Assembly: GCA_037127255.1 (NCBI GenBank)
Contig: JBANSL010000004.1
Coordinates: 73,244,627 to 73,308,626, forward strand
Source of the DNA: Persicaria tinctoria
Lineage: Eukaryota > Streptophyta > Magnoliopsida > Caryophyllales > Polygonaceae
Length of the DNA stretch: 64,000 bases
Direction of reading: 5' to 3'
Of the stretch, positions 56,322 through 64,000 are shown piece after piece. The notes under the pieces were generated by a model. The model was not told the origin of the DNA and searched no databases. It saw only the letters and a list, made by a program, of their open reading frames with translations. The stretch's first letter is position 1, and every line of letters begins with the position of its first letter. Both the position numbers and the translations under genes were made by a program.

Positions 56322-56380
56322 CAACACAGTACAGGCTTCCAAGTTCCCTTTAATGGCAGCCTAATGAAGAGGAGTACAAC
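56322..56380 (-). pseudogene. Captured ankyrin exon, TIP1/PAT24-like
   Basis: The minus-strand codons read CTPLH-stop-AAIKGNLEACTVL. This matches the ankyrin repeat GCTPLHWAA.RGNLEACTVLV of plant TIP1-type S-acyltransferases (palmitoyltransferases), with Trp changed to stop (TGG to TAG). It is bordered by a splice acceptor (tatctgcag) and a splice donor (gtaattg) in the correct places, so an exon with intron flanks was taken from genomic DNA and not from a cDNA. The transmembrane and DHHC parts of the gene are not seen. Confidence 0.65.
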
Positions 56381-58412
56381 CTGCAGATATCAAAGAGAGG
56401 AAAACCAACGGTTCAGCTAACAAAAAAGGGTAAGAATTTAGAACTAAAAGATTAAAAAAGAGTAATAAAATACAAAGTCTGCTTAGCTTAATGAAAAAGG
56501 GTAAAAATTTAAACCTTGAAGTCATACATACAAAAACAGAATTTTAGATATAAAAAAAAATTAACCCCTTGAATAAATTTCTAGATTAGGCCATAATCTA
56601 GTAGATTCAGCATAGTTAAGTATTTGTTGCAATAATCATGTCTAATTGATGCTTATATTTGTTGGCAGCCACTCATGAATATTTCATTTGCATACTTGTG
56701 GACTATTTATTTGACATAAATGGTAAGTTTGAAGAAAGTTGCAACAATTAAAGATTCAGTAAACAGGTTTGTGCAATGAGTAATTAAGCAACCATAGCAT
56801 TTGATTTAACATTTACTAGAGAATTACTTAAACAACTCTTTTCTATACTGTATTAATCAACATTTTCCCTCTGTAATCTCAGTTCTTGGTAAATCTATAT
56901 GTCCCATTGTTTTTGTTTTTGTATTTTTAATTAGAAACTTCTCTTCTTTTTGTGAGCAATGGCTGATATATTTTTAAAAAAAATCTTTGCTGAAATTTCT
57001 CAAGTAGAAGAACCACCGGTGTGCTTTGAAATTCACAAGTGTAAAGTCAAAATGAAGACCTATTTCTCCTACTATATTTTAATTTCCCATCTAGGGCAAT
57101 ACAAGGATTACAAAGCTATTAGGATATTTTCGCAGACCCATCAAACAATACCAAATGAAAAGTAAATTCAACCAACAACCACCTAGAAAATATAAGAACA
57201 TATAGATAAAAACTTACAATTGTGAAATTAAATTGAGTGCATCTAATTCTACTAGTATTGCCCAACCTTCCAAGCAATTAGACAAATAATGAGTGTTGTT
57301 TACTGTATAAAAGCACTCAAATCCAAATAATCTTCCATTTGTAACCAAAACCTAGAAATCACTTTTCAATTAACCAGCTGAAACCTCAATTTGGAAGATG
57401 CCCTTCGAATTCCCAATTTCCCCAAACTAAACCCTAACCCTAAATGAAACCCTTACCTGAAAATGAAGATGTCGAGGAACATTAAGGGGGAGGAGCAGCA
57501 GTTGGAGATGCCAAGCAGCTCACGGGGGCGGTATGGGGAAGACAAGCGACCTCCCCAACGGAGTTGTTACGGCTTCGCCCGCCGATTGAACCCTGCGTTT
57601 GCCTTCGTACTAGTACCGGCAACGATGTTCGATGGAGGAGCGACCTTACCTTTAGCAGAGAGATGGAGAAGACCGGAGAACCAGCACTGAAGGCTAGGGG
57701 AAAGAGAACACCTGAGCTCCGAACCCATGGAGAAAGTGAAGCCAGTATTTGCCTTCGCGCTCTAAAATGGAGTGAAATTTGGAATCCCCGCCCGAACTGA
57801 AAATAAAATCAATGGGAGTAATCAGATTTTCGATTTTGAGGATGGGTTTCTTTTTCCTTTTTCTTTTTTTTTTTAATATAAAATGGTAATACTTTATATT
57901 ATTTTTTTACCCAATTGCCACGGGAAATCCTACCGTTGCCACTATATGTGGCTACTTTGTGTTTATTTTACCCAATAGCAACGGCTGACCTTGCCGTTGC
58001 TACCAGTGGTGGCTAATTGGTTTTTTCCTTAACCAACGGCCACGGAAAACCTATGCCGTTGCTACCAGGTGTGGCAAATTTGTTTTTTTTGTAGTGGTTC
58101 ATATTCAAGTATGAGGTCCTAGCAAAGTGGCATGAAGCTCCGCAGGATGAGGAGGAAATACCTCTTCCCTCTCCACCGTTCTGCTGTGATGGAGATACAC
58201 AAATAAGTCAACCTATGAAGCGGAAGAGGTATGATGATGAGGTATGCATGCCAGCTGGAGCCCAAGAAGATGAATGGGTGAAACCATGGAGCGTTCACTC
58301 GGGGAGATTCAAGCTTCTTCATACGATGCCCCCGGATGACATCCCACGCTTCCCACCACCGAAGGAACCACCAGATCCACCTATACCTCCGGACAAAGAT
58401 GAGCCAGGCTAA

Positions 58413-59640
58413 TGCTTAATGGAGAAGTCGGCCTAGCGACTATAAAATCTAGAGCTTGTAAATAGACATTTATTTTTGGGACTTTTGGACATTGTTGCTT
58501 TTGTTTGTTTTTGGTTTGGAACTTTTAGTTTTTCTATTATGGTTATATGTCTTCTACATTTTTCAGGTCCATGGATAGAAGCAAGCTATATTCAGACTCG
58601 GCCCAGGCAATTCTTTCATTCGTAATTTTGAGGCCCTGCACACCTGTCTAGTGAGTTTCTTCCTTTACTCGTGTTTTTATTTGATTTTATACAGTGAGGA
58701 CACTGTAAATTTTAAGTATGGGGTGGGGGAAGGGCTTACTTTATGCATGTTTTCATTATTTCATGGAATTGCTACATGGCTATTTTGGAATACATTATTT
58801 GAATTATGTGCTTATATGCATGTTTTCCAAAAGTCTTGAAAAATGATTGAAAAATGACCCCCATTGAAAATTTGAAAGTTGATTGGCTATTCGATATTAT
58901 GAAGCCCTGCACATCTCACATGGCCACCGTCGGGCTCACCCCAGCCCGACGGTGCATGGCTATTTTGGTCGAGAAACCCGAGACCGACCACCTCTTCTCT
59001 CTCTCTCTCACTCATTAAATATAGATATCTATCTATATTTAATGAGTGAAAGAAAATCCAATCACCTCAGGAGATAAAGGTAGATTGACCCTGCTCTCTG
59101 AGATAATAGTTTGGAGAGATGGGACACATTGTGAGGAGTCCGAAGCACTAAGTATCCGGGGCCATTCATGACACCCATGTTTGCGACTCGCGAGAAGGCA
59201 GTGCTAAGGTTAGAGAGGTAAAAGCATTATTATGATAAAAGCAATATGAAAGGTGATGAATCAAATGAGAAAGTATGTGGTATGAAATTCAGTTTGGAAA
59301 TACTCCATTTCCCCGGAGCATTAACACCACATTGCCAAAAAATTGCCCACCTTTAAGCCTTTTACCAATCTATTCCTTCATGAGCTTAATTAAAGTCTTC
59401 TTGATTATCAATGCTTTGTCACATAAAAATTATTTGTGCATAAACCTCCTTTTGTGAGTAGATGTTGCTCTTATATATTTGCACATGCATGGATTTGTGA
59501 CATTAGTACCTTTTCGAGGATGGTAATTGACTGCAGGGTTATATGAAAATGAATCTAAGATGTTGAGAGTTTTAAATTCTTCCCCTGAATGACAAATAAA
59601 AGTATTGCTTGAGGACAAGCAAGCTTAAGTATGGGGTGTT
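58413..59640 (+). other. 3' UTR of the Athila-like element, with a scrambled insert
   Basis: Matches the tail at 9923-11413 (gcctagcgactataaaatct; purine tract 58716-58736; aagtatggggtgtt before the LTR). At about 58900-59040 it is replaced by a mosaic: an inverted LTR piece (ggccaccgtcgggctcacccc, the reverse of about 3230-3252), pieces like tttggtcgagaaaccc and cgaccacctcttct from the LTR at 50579, a short CT run, and an inverted attaaatatagatatc pair. Confidence 0.7.
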
Positions 59641-61801
59641 TGTTGTGAGCTGAATCTGCCATGTTTTACAGTAACTTTTATATCGATTTCTGCATACATT
59701 TCATGCATTTGGGCTAAGATAGTACAGAATCTATGTAGTTTATGTTTATTTGCCAAATTATGGAATCTACACCAGTTTCTGTTTAATTCGCAAAATTCGA
59801 GACATTTTACAACAATTCTACAGAAGGTCGGAAAAGCTCGGAAAACAGCTACAGAAGTCCAAGGTCAAAGCAGCAACGGAACCAGTCGAATCGAGCCGAG
59901 AACCCAGGCTACTTGATCTCGAGTAGCTCTTACTCGACCTAGACGAGCATGTCCGAGCAACCTTGGTCGAGCAAGCCTGTTCGAGAAAGCTAGACAACCC
60001 GACTCCGGAACCCAACTCGATCTCGACAAGACCCTAGTCGAGATCGACGAAGCCCAGCAGTACACCCGGAGTCGACAAGGAGGGAAGCCGAGGACGAGGA
60101 CGCCGAGCAACCCTACTCGATCTCGACAAGCCTTGGTTGAGGTCGACAAGACCCACAGCGCCAGTCCGAGTCCATGCCGAGGAGAAGCCTGCTCGACCAG
60201 ACGCCCACACCTCTACTCGACCTCGAGTAGACTTAGTCGAGATCGACGAGCGCCTGAGTCCAGATCCGAGCTTGCCGAGTAGAGCCACCCGAGGAGACCT
60301 AGTCGATGACTCAACCCTACTCGACATCGACAAGGGTTACTCGAGGTCGACAAGCACCAATGAGCCAAGTCCGAGCCACATCGAGCACCAGTTAGCCGAG
60401 ACGACCAAGTCTACTCGAGGTCGACGAGCCGTGGTCGAGGTCGAGTAGACCCAGTTTCCAGAAACGCGTCGTCGAGGGCTGTCCGAGTAGAATTTGGATT
60501 TCTTGGTTTTCTTGGGCATGAAGACTTACCTTAGTTAGATTTATCTTTTCCTTATTGATTTATTTCCTTTTATCAATTTATTTATCTTTTAGCAATTTAG
60601 ATATAATTTTAGATAGAGATAGAAGATTCTATCCTTGGTTAGCAAGGGTTAGAAGGCTATAAATAAAGCCCATGGGGCTGGTTTTTCATTCATTCAATTT
60701 CAGAGACAATTACACAATTCCATTCAGAGATACAGTTTAGGAGTTTAAGGTTTTTAAGGTTTTGGCTTACAGCGAAAGTTGATTGCCAGGATTGTAAAGG
60801 CTTTGAATGTAGTTTTATGCAAGTTTCTTTTCATCAATCAATGTTTGTTATTGCAATGAGGCGTGAGTAGTCCACCCACTTCTGGGGCTGGGGTGAGCCC
60901 GACGGTGGCCATGTGAGGCGATGCGGTAAAAGTCAGATTTTTATGCGATTTGTCTTCTATCCCTATGAGCATGATTCTTTTGCGAGAGTTGAAGGTGATC
61001 CTTGTTTCTATTATTGAAGCGAAAGTGATCTTAATGCAACTTGGATTAATTATGTGAAAAGGGTTAGTAACAATTAGGGTTTATGCGAAAGCCTCTATAT
61101 GCCTATTTGTTAATAACGAAAGTTATTTGATGGAAAGCATGATCTTTTATGCCTTTATGTATTGTTTTGCATGGTTATCGTTGCGGTGTTGAAACCCTGG
61201 CCTCGGAAGTCTTTTATATATTAAGTTTATTTCATCGAAAATCTGAGTTCTGTGTTTAAATTTGCCTTTTTAAAGTTTCTGTCTTTTACTGTTGTCGACA
61301 TAGAGTAGTGTTTGGTCGAGATCGAGTTGCATCTAGTCGATCTCGAGTAGGACGGTTTTAGGTCGAGTTGTGTTTTCTTCTGTTTTTGTCGATTTACAGT
61401 TTCTGTCGACTTGTCTCTTGTCGATCTCGAGGAGCTGTTGTCGAGATCGACCAGCCTTTGCCTTTACTTTTAGTTACTGCTTTGCTTTGTCTTTTCTGTC
61501 TTGCTTTTGTTCTTTAATTTCTTTCCTTCTATTTCCGTCTTTATTTGTTTCTTTGCTTTTGTTTGTTACTTTCTGCTTTTATTTCTGTTTCTGTCTTTGT
61601 TTCTGCGTTTCTGCTTTTCTGCTGCTGTTGTGAGAATTTACAGCTACCTGAGAACTGCTGACGTGCTTCCTCGAGGATTCGATCCTGACTTTTCTCTTAC
61701 TACAACGGGAGGAAGTCTTGTATTTATTTGCTGAGACAGGGAAGTCAGTCTGATCTTTATTTTATATTTATTTCATACTCGACAATCCTCCTGCAATAAC
61801 A
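59641..61801 (+). repeat. Athila-like LTR (2161 bp)
   Basis: TGTTGTGAG ... ATAACA with TATA box 60658-60665 and TCGA-N2-TCGA arrays at 59910-60460 and 61300-61460. It belongs to the LTR A/B subfamily and not to the 50579 LTR, so the two LTRs of this unit do not match each other. It is both 3' LTR to the preceding unit and 5' LTR to the next. Confidence 0.88.
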
Positions 61802-61804
61802 AAT

Positions 61805-61822
61805 TGGCGCCGTTGCCGGGGA
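61805..61822 (+). other. tRNA-Asp primer site fused to 3' UTR
   Basis: The 18-mer is complete, but the next bases (cacattgtgaggagtcc) belong to the 3' UTR, as at about 59118. The shared ggga at the joint is a microhomology. The whole coding region is missing. Confidence 0.85.
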
Positions 61823-62480
61823 CACATTGTGAGGAGTCCGAAGCACTAAGTATCTGGGGCCATTCATGACCCCGCTCTCTCCAAAATTTAATGAGTGAAA
61901 GAAAATCCAATCACCTCAGGAGATAAAGGTAGATTGACCCTGCTCTCTGAGATAATAGTTTGGAGAGATGGGACACGTTGTGAGGAGTCCGAAGCACTAA
62001 GTATCCGGGGCCATTCATGACACCCATGTTTGCGACTCGCGAGAAGGCAGTGCTGAGGTTAGAGAGGTAAAAGCATTATTATTGAGAAAAGCAATAAGAA
62101 AGGTGATGAATCTTATGAAAAGGAATGTGGAAATTCAAGTTTGGAAATACTCCATTTCTCCGGATCATTAGCACCACATTGCCAAAATTTGCCCAACTTT
62201 AGCCTTTTACCAATCTACTCCTTCATGAGCTTAAATTAAAGTCCTCTTGATTATTAATGTTTTGTCACGAATGAATGTTTTGCATAACCCTCCTTTTATG
62301 AGTAGATGTTGCTTTTTAATTGCACATGCATGAATTTGTGACATTATTACCTTTTCGAGGATGGTAATTGACTGCAGGGTTATATGAAAATGAATCTAAG
62401 ATGTTGAGAGTTTTAAATTCTTCCCCTAAATGACAAATAAAAGTATTGCTTGAGGACAAGCAAGCTAAGTATGGAGTGTT
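61823..62480 (+). other. 3' UTR of Athila-like element, partly duplicated
   Basis: About 45 bases of tail (cacattgtgaggagtccgaag on) stand first, then ccccgctctctccaaaatttaatgagtg joins to the regular tail, in which the same words recur at about 61973. The polypurine tract aagtatggagtgtt precedes the next LTR. Confidence 0.75.
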
Positions 62481-63392
62481 TGTTGTGAGCTGAATCTGCC
62501 ATGTTTTACAGTAACTTTTATATCGATTTCTGCATACATTTCATGCATTTGGGCTAAGATAGTACATAATCTATGTAGTTTATGTTTATTTGCCAAATTA
62601 TGGAGTCTACACCAGTTTCTGTTTAATTCGCAGAATTCGAGGCATTTTACAGCAATTCTACAGATGGTCGGAAAAGCTCGGAAAACAGCTACAGAAGTCC
62701 AAGGTTAAAGCAGCAACGTAACCAGTCGAATCGAGCCGAGAACCCAGGCTACTCGATCTCGAGTAGCTCTTACTCGACCTAGACGAGTTCACCACAACAA
62801 TAAACATACGAGCGCCAATTTTGTTGTAGGAGGAAATCGAGTTCAAAATATAATAAAATAATTCTAACCAGATTCTGCACACGCAAATAATTACAAGACC
62901 TCCTCCTGATGCAGCAGTGGGAAGTCAGGATCGATCCATGAGGAAGCGTGTCAGCGGATCCTAGGCAGCAGAAGAATCTCACGGGCGTCGACCACAGGGG
63001 TACTCGACCTCGACTAAGGGTTAGTCGACAGGGGTCAGGCACAGTCGAAGACAGCGCAGCAGCAAGCACAGGGTGTGGTCGATATCGACCAGGGCTACTC
63101 GATATCGAGTAGACTTCAGTCGAGATCGACCACCTTTGCCGAGCTGCTGCTGCTCTGTTCGACTGTCTGATCTTCTGTCGAGTAGCTGTACTTGAGATCT
63201 AGGACCTTGTTGTCGACTTCCGTGAGATTTCTCCGCTGCCTAGGATCAGCTGACACGCTTGCTCGTGGATCGATCCTGACTTCCCGTTGCTACATCAGGA
63301 GGAGGTCTTGTAATTATTTGCAAGGGACGGAATCTGGTTTGCTGTGAATTATTTATATTTTATTTTGCATACTCGATTTCCTCCTTGCAACA
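62481..63392 (+). repeat. Athila-like LTR with inverted end copy (rearranged, 912 bp)
   Basis: It begins TGTTGTGAG and follows the normal LTR to about 62787 (gacctagacgag). Then an inverted LTR end (62795-62985) is joined, followed by a TCGA-N2-TCGA array (62990-63200) and a proper LTR end (to aaca at 63392). The TATA region is lost. Confidence 0.75.
62795..62985 (-). repeat. Inverted copy of LTR end and primer site
   Basis: Its reverse complement matches 63232-63404 at roughly 80 percent by eye, including ctgcctaggatc, gatcgatcctgacttccc, caggaggaggtcttgtaatt, ctcgatttcctcct and acaaaattggcgc. The two copies form a large hairpin with a loop of about 240 bp. Confidence 0.75.
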
Positions 63393-63396
63393 AAAT

Positions 63397-63414
63397 TGGC
63401 GCCGTTGCCGGGGA
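63397..63414 (+). other. Primer binding site for tRNA-Asp
   Basis: The same 18-mer after a 4-base spacer. Opens a further element that continues past the window. Confidence 0.9.
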
Positions 63415-63478
63415 AGCAATCATTCGCGCCTTAGGTAGTTAGATCTCACGTTTTCTTTGAGTTTTCTTCTACAGGTAT

Positions 63479-63613
63479 ATGCAGGACACCCTCGAGTATT
63501 TCGAAAGGAAAAGAGCGAGACAGTATGCAAAAGAATTGGAATATTTGAGATGGCTATACATCGTTGATGAGGAGGCATGGCTTGAGGGTGTACGCGCATT
63601 TAGAAAGCTATGA
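63479..63613 (+). CDS. Short ORF (44 codons) upstream of unknown ORF
   Basis: MQDTLEYFERKRARQYAKEL leads a charged, helical peptide ending RAFRKL. Its TGA overlaps the ATG of the next frame (atga, 63610-63613). It stands where the N-terminal coiled coil of the 52689 frame is found, so it may be that N-terminus separated by a frameshift, or a true short upstream ORF. No similarity to a known family. Confidence 0.4.
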   Translation: MQDTLEYFERKRARQYAKELEYLRWLYIVDEEAWLEGVRAFRKL

Positions 63614-64000
63614 GATTCATCAAAACCACCGCCAAAACCCCAATCTCGCTAGAAGGAGGATCTGAACCTGAGGTCGACCTCGACCAACGCCTAATTGATA
63701 TCGAGCTATCTACAGTCGATACCCAGGTATGTCCTTCCGCTGTCTCAAATCCAACTTTGCTATCTGTCTTTGAGAACCCATTTGAAGAACCTCAAGAAGA
63801 AGAAGAGCCAGAAAAGAAGAAGTTGGACGCCGTTGCCCATGTTGTTTCAAAGTCACTTTTGCCTTATAAGGTGAACGCTATCCCCGACGATTTTGAGCAA
63901 CCGATGTTCATATTCAAGTATGGGGTCCTCGCAAAGTGGCATGAAGCTCCGCACGATGAGGTGGAAATATCTCTTCCCACTCCACCGTTTTGCTGGGGTG
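63610..64000 (+). CDS. Unknown ORF of Athila-like element (runs off the window)
   Basis: Open from ATG 63610 to the end of the window, at least 130 codons. EVDLDQRLIDIELSTVDTQV is followed by an acidic stretch (EEPQEEEEPEKKKLD) and then SKSLLPYKVNAIPDDFEQPM and KYGVLAKWHEAPHDEVEI. The last two blocks match the split frame at 52689-58412 closely, and here the CACTA insertion site is empty. Function unknown. The repeated VDLDQ/DIEL/TVD units again come from the TCGA motif. Confidence 0.6.
   Translation, partial: MRFIKTTAKTPISLEGGSEPEVDLDQRLIDIELSTVDTQVCPSAVSNPTLLSVFENPFEEPQEEEEPEKKKLDAVAHVVSKSLLPYKVNAIPDDFEQPMFIFKYGVLAKWHEAPHDEVEISLPTPPFCWG

Larger units (their letters stand above)
53165..58096. 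mobile_element. CACTA element, non-autonomous, with captured exon (4932 bp)
   Basis: Termini CACTACAAAAAAAAAC and GTTTTTTTTGTAGTG; 3-bp TSD gtt. Subterminal regions (53185-53530 and 57915-58075) hold many copies of agccacgg, gcaacggc and gccgttgc, the typical transposase-binding arrays of the superfamily. No TnpA/TnpD-like frame. The interior carries the ankyrin exon at 56322-56380, a GC-rich block with 5' UTR character on the minus strand (57430-57790, ending in a possible splice donor), and other coding-like minus-strand stretches (about 53702-53899, 54130-54230, 54475-54525) that I cannot name. The contents run mostly on the minus strand, as if pieces of one gene were taken up together. 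Confidence 0.9.
52689..58412 (+). pseudogene. Unknown ORF of a non-autonomous Athila-like element, split by CACTA
   Basis: The left part (52689-53164) and right part (58100-58412) read as one frame of 262 codons once the CACTA element and one GTT copy are taken away. The N-terminus is charged and coiled-coil-like (RLREIARLEDLVRRLEAS), followed by an acidic patch (ESDEEEEDWNEQW), a middle region (RSLLPYKVKAIPDDFDQPMF, then FKYEVLAKWHEAP) and a proline-rich tail (PPPKEPPDPPIPPDKDEPG). I recognise no known domain; it is not gag, protease or pol. A homologous frame occurs at 63610-64000, so the ORF is conserved in the family and may be functional there. Position, right after the leader, is where gag would be. 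As it stands it is disrupted. Confidence 0.65.

Overview
This window looks like repeat-rich nuclear DNA from a flowering plant, probably a eudicot. The evidence is the transposon families present: Ty3/gypsy retrotransposons primed by tRNA-Asp (Athila/Tat-like) and by initiator tRNA-Met (chromovirus-like), CACTA, MULE-like and Helitron-like DNA transposons, and a LINE. I find no intact single-copy host gene. The only host-derived pieces I can name are a leucine-rich-repeat (PGIP-like) fragment at 46702-46881, an ankyrin exon resembling TIP1/PAT24-type S-acyltransferases captured inside a CACTA element (56322-56380), and a tRNA-like sequence at 44079-44149.

Layout. 1-1867: unresolved retroelement-like DNA. 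1868-14019: a chain of four Athila-like LTRs, a gag-protease ORF, an integrase-tail remnant, a truncated gag and a scrambled junction, bounded by one near-matching 5-bp duplication. 14020-20005: the 3' part of a chromovirus ending in a 3.5-kb LTR. 20006-20700: an AT-rich satellite of about 91 bp. 20880-23006: a CACTA-like element lacking its left end. 23447-24714: GGTTCA minisatellites in fold-back arrangement. 24715-29182: a TIR element (X) whose right TIR is split by a second, MULE-like element (Y, 25587-29076, 9-bp TSD) carrying a 1.8-kb GGTGACA minisatellite. 29365-33269: a CCCGAA repeat, a tandem array split by a solo LTR, and a Helitron candidate. 33684-42602: a minus-strand LINE with zinc finger, reverse transcriptase, CCHC knuckle and probable restriction-like endonuclease, split by a 5-kb chromovirus-like element (35020-40062) with a perfect TSD. 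42603-42718: the 3' end of a second LINE copy in head-to-tail array. 44215-46520: a region dense in TGTCATGT inverted repeats. 46882-50578: the 5' LTR and leader of a chromovirus inserted in the LRR fragment. 50579-64000: a second Athila-like multi-LTR complex carrying its own unknown ORF, which is split at 53165-58096 by a CACTA element.

The elements are related by nesting. Four insertions can be undone on paper, because the TSD and the rejoined reading frame, TIR or tandem array agree: chromovirus in LINE, CACTA in Athila-like ORF, Y in X, and solo LTR in tandem array. The most unusual signals are the RLE-type LINE abutting TAA repeats, the dense TCGA-N2-TCGA arrays shared by non-coding LTRs and coding frames of the Athila-like family, the mosaic template-switch junctions, and an uncharacterised ORF present in two copies of the non-autonomous Athila-like elements.
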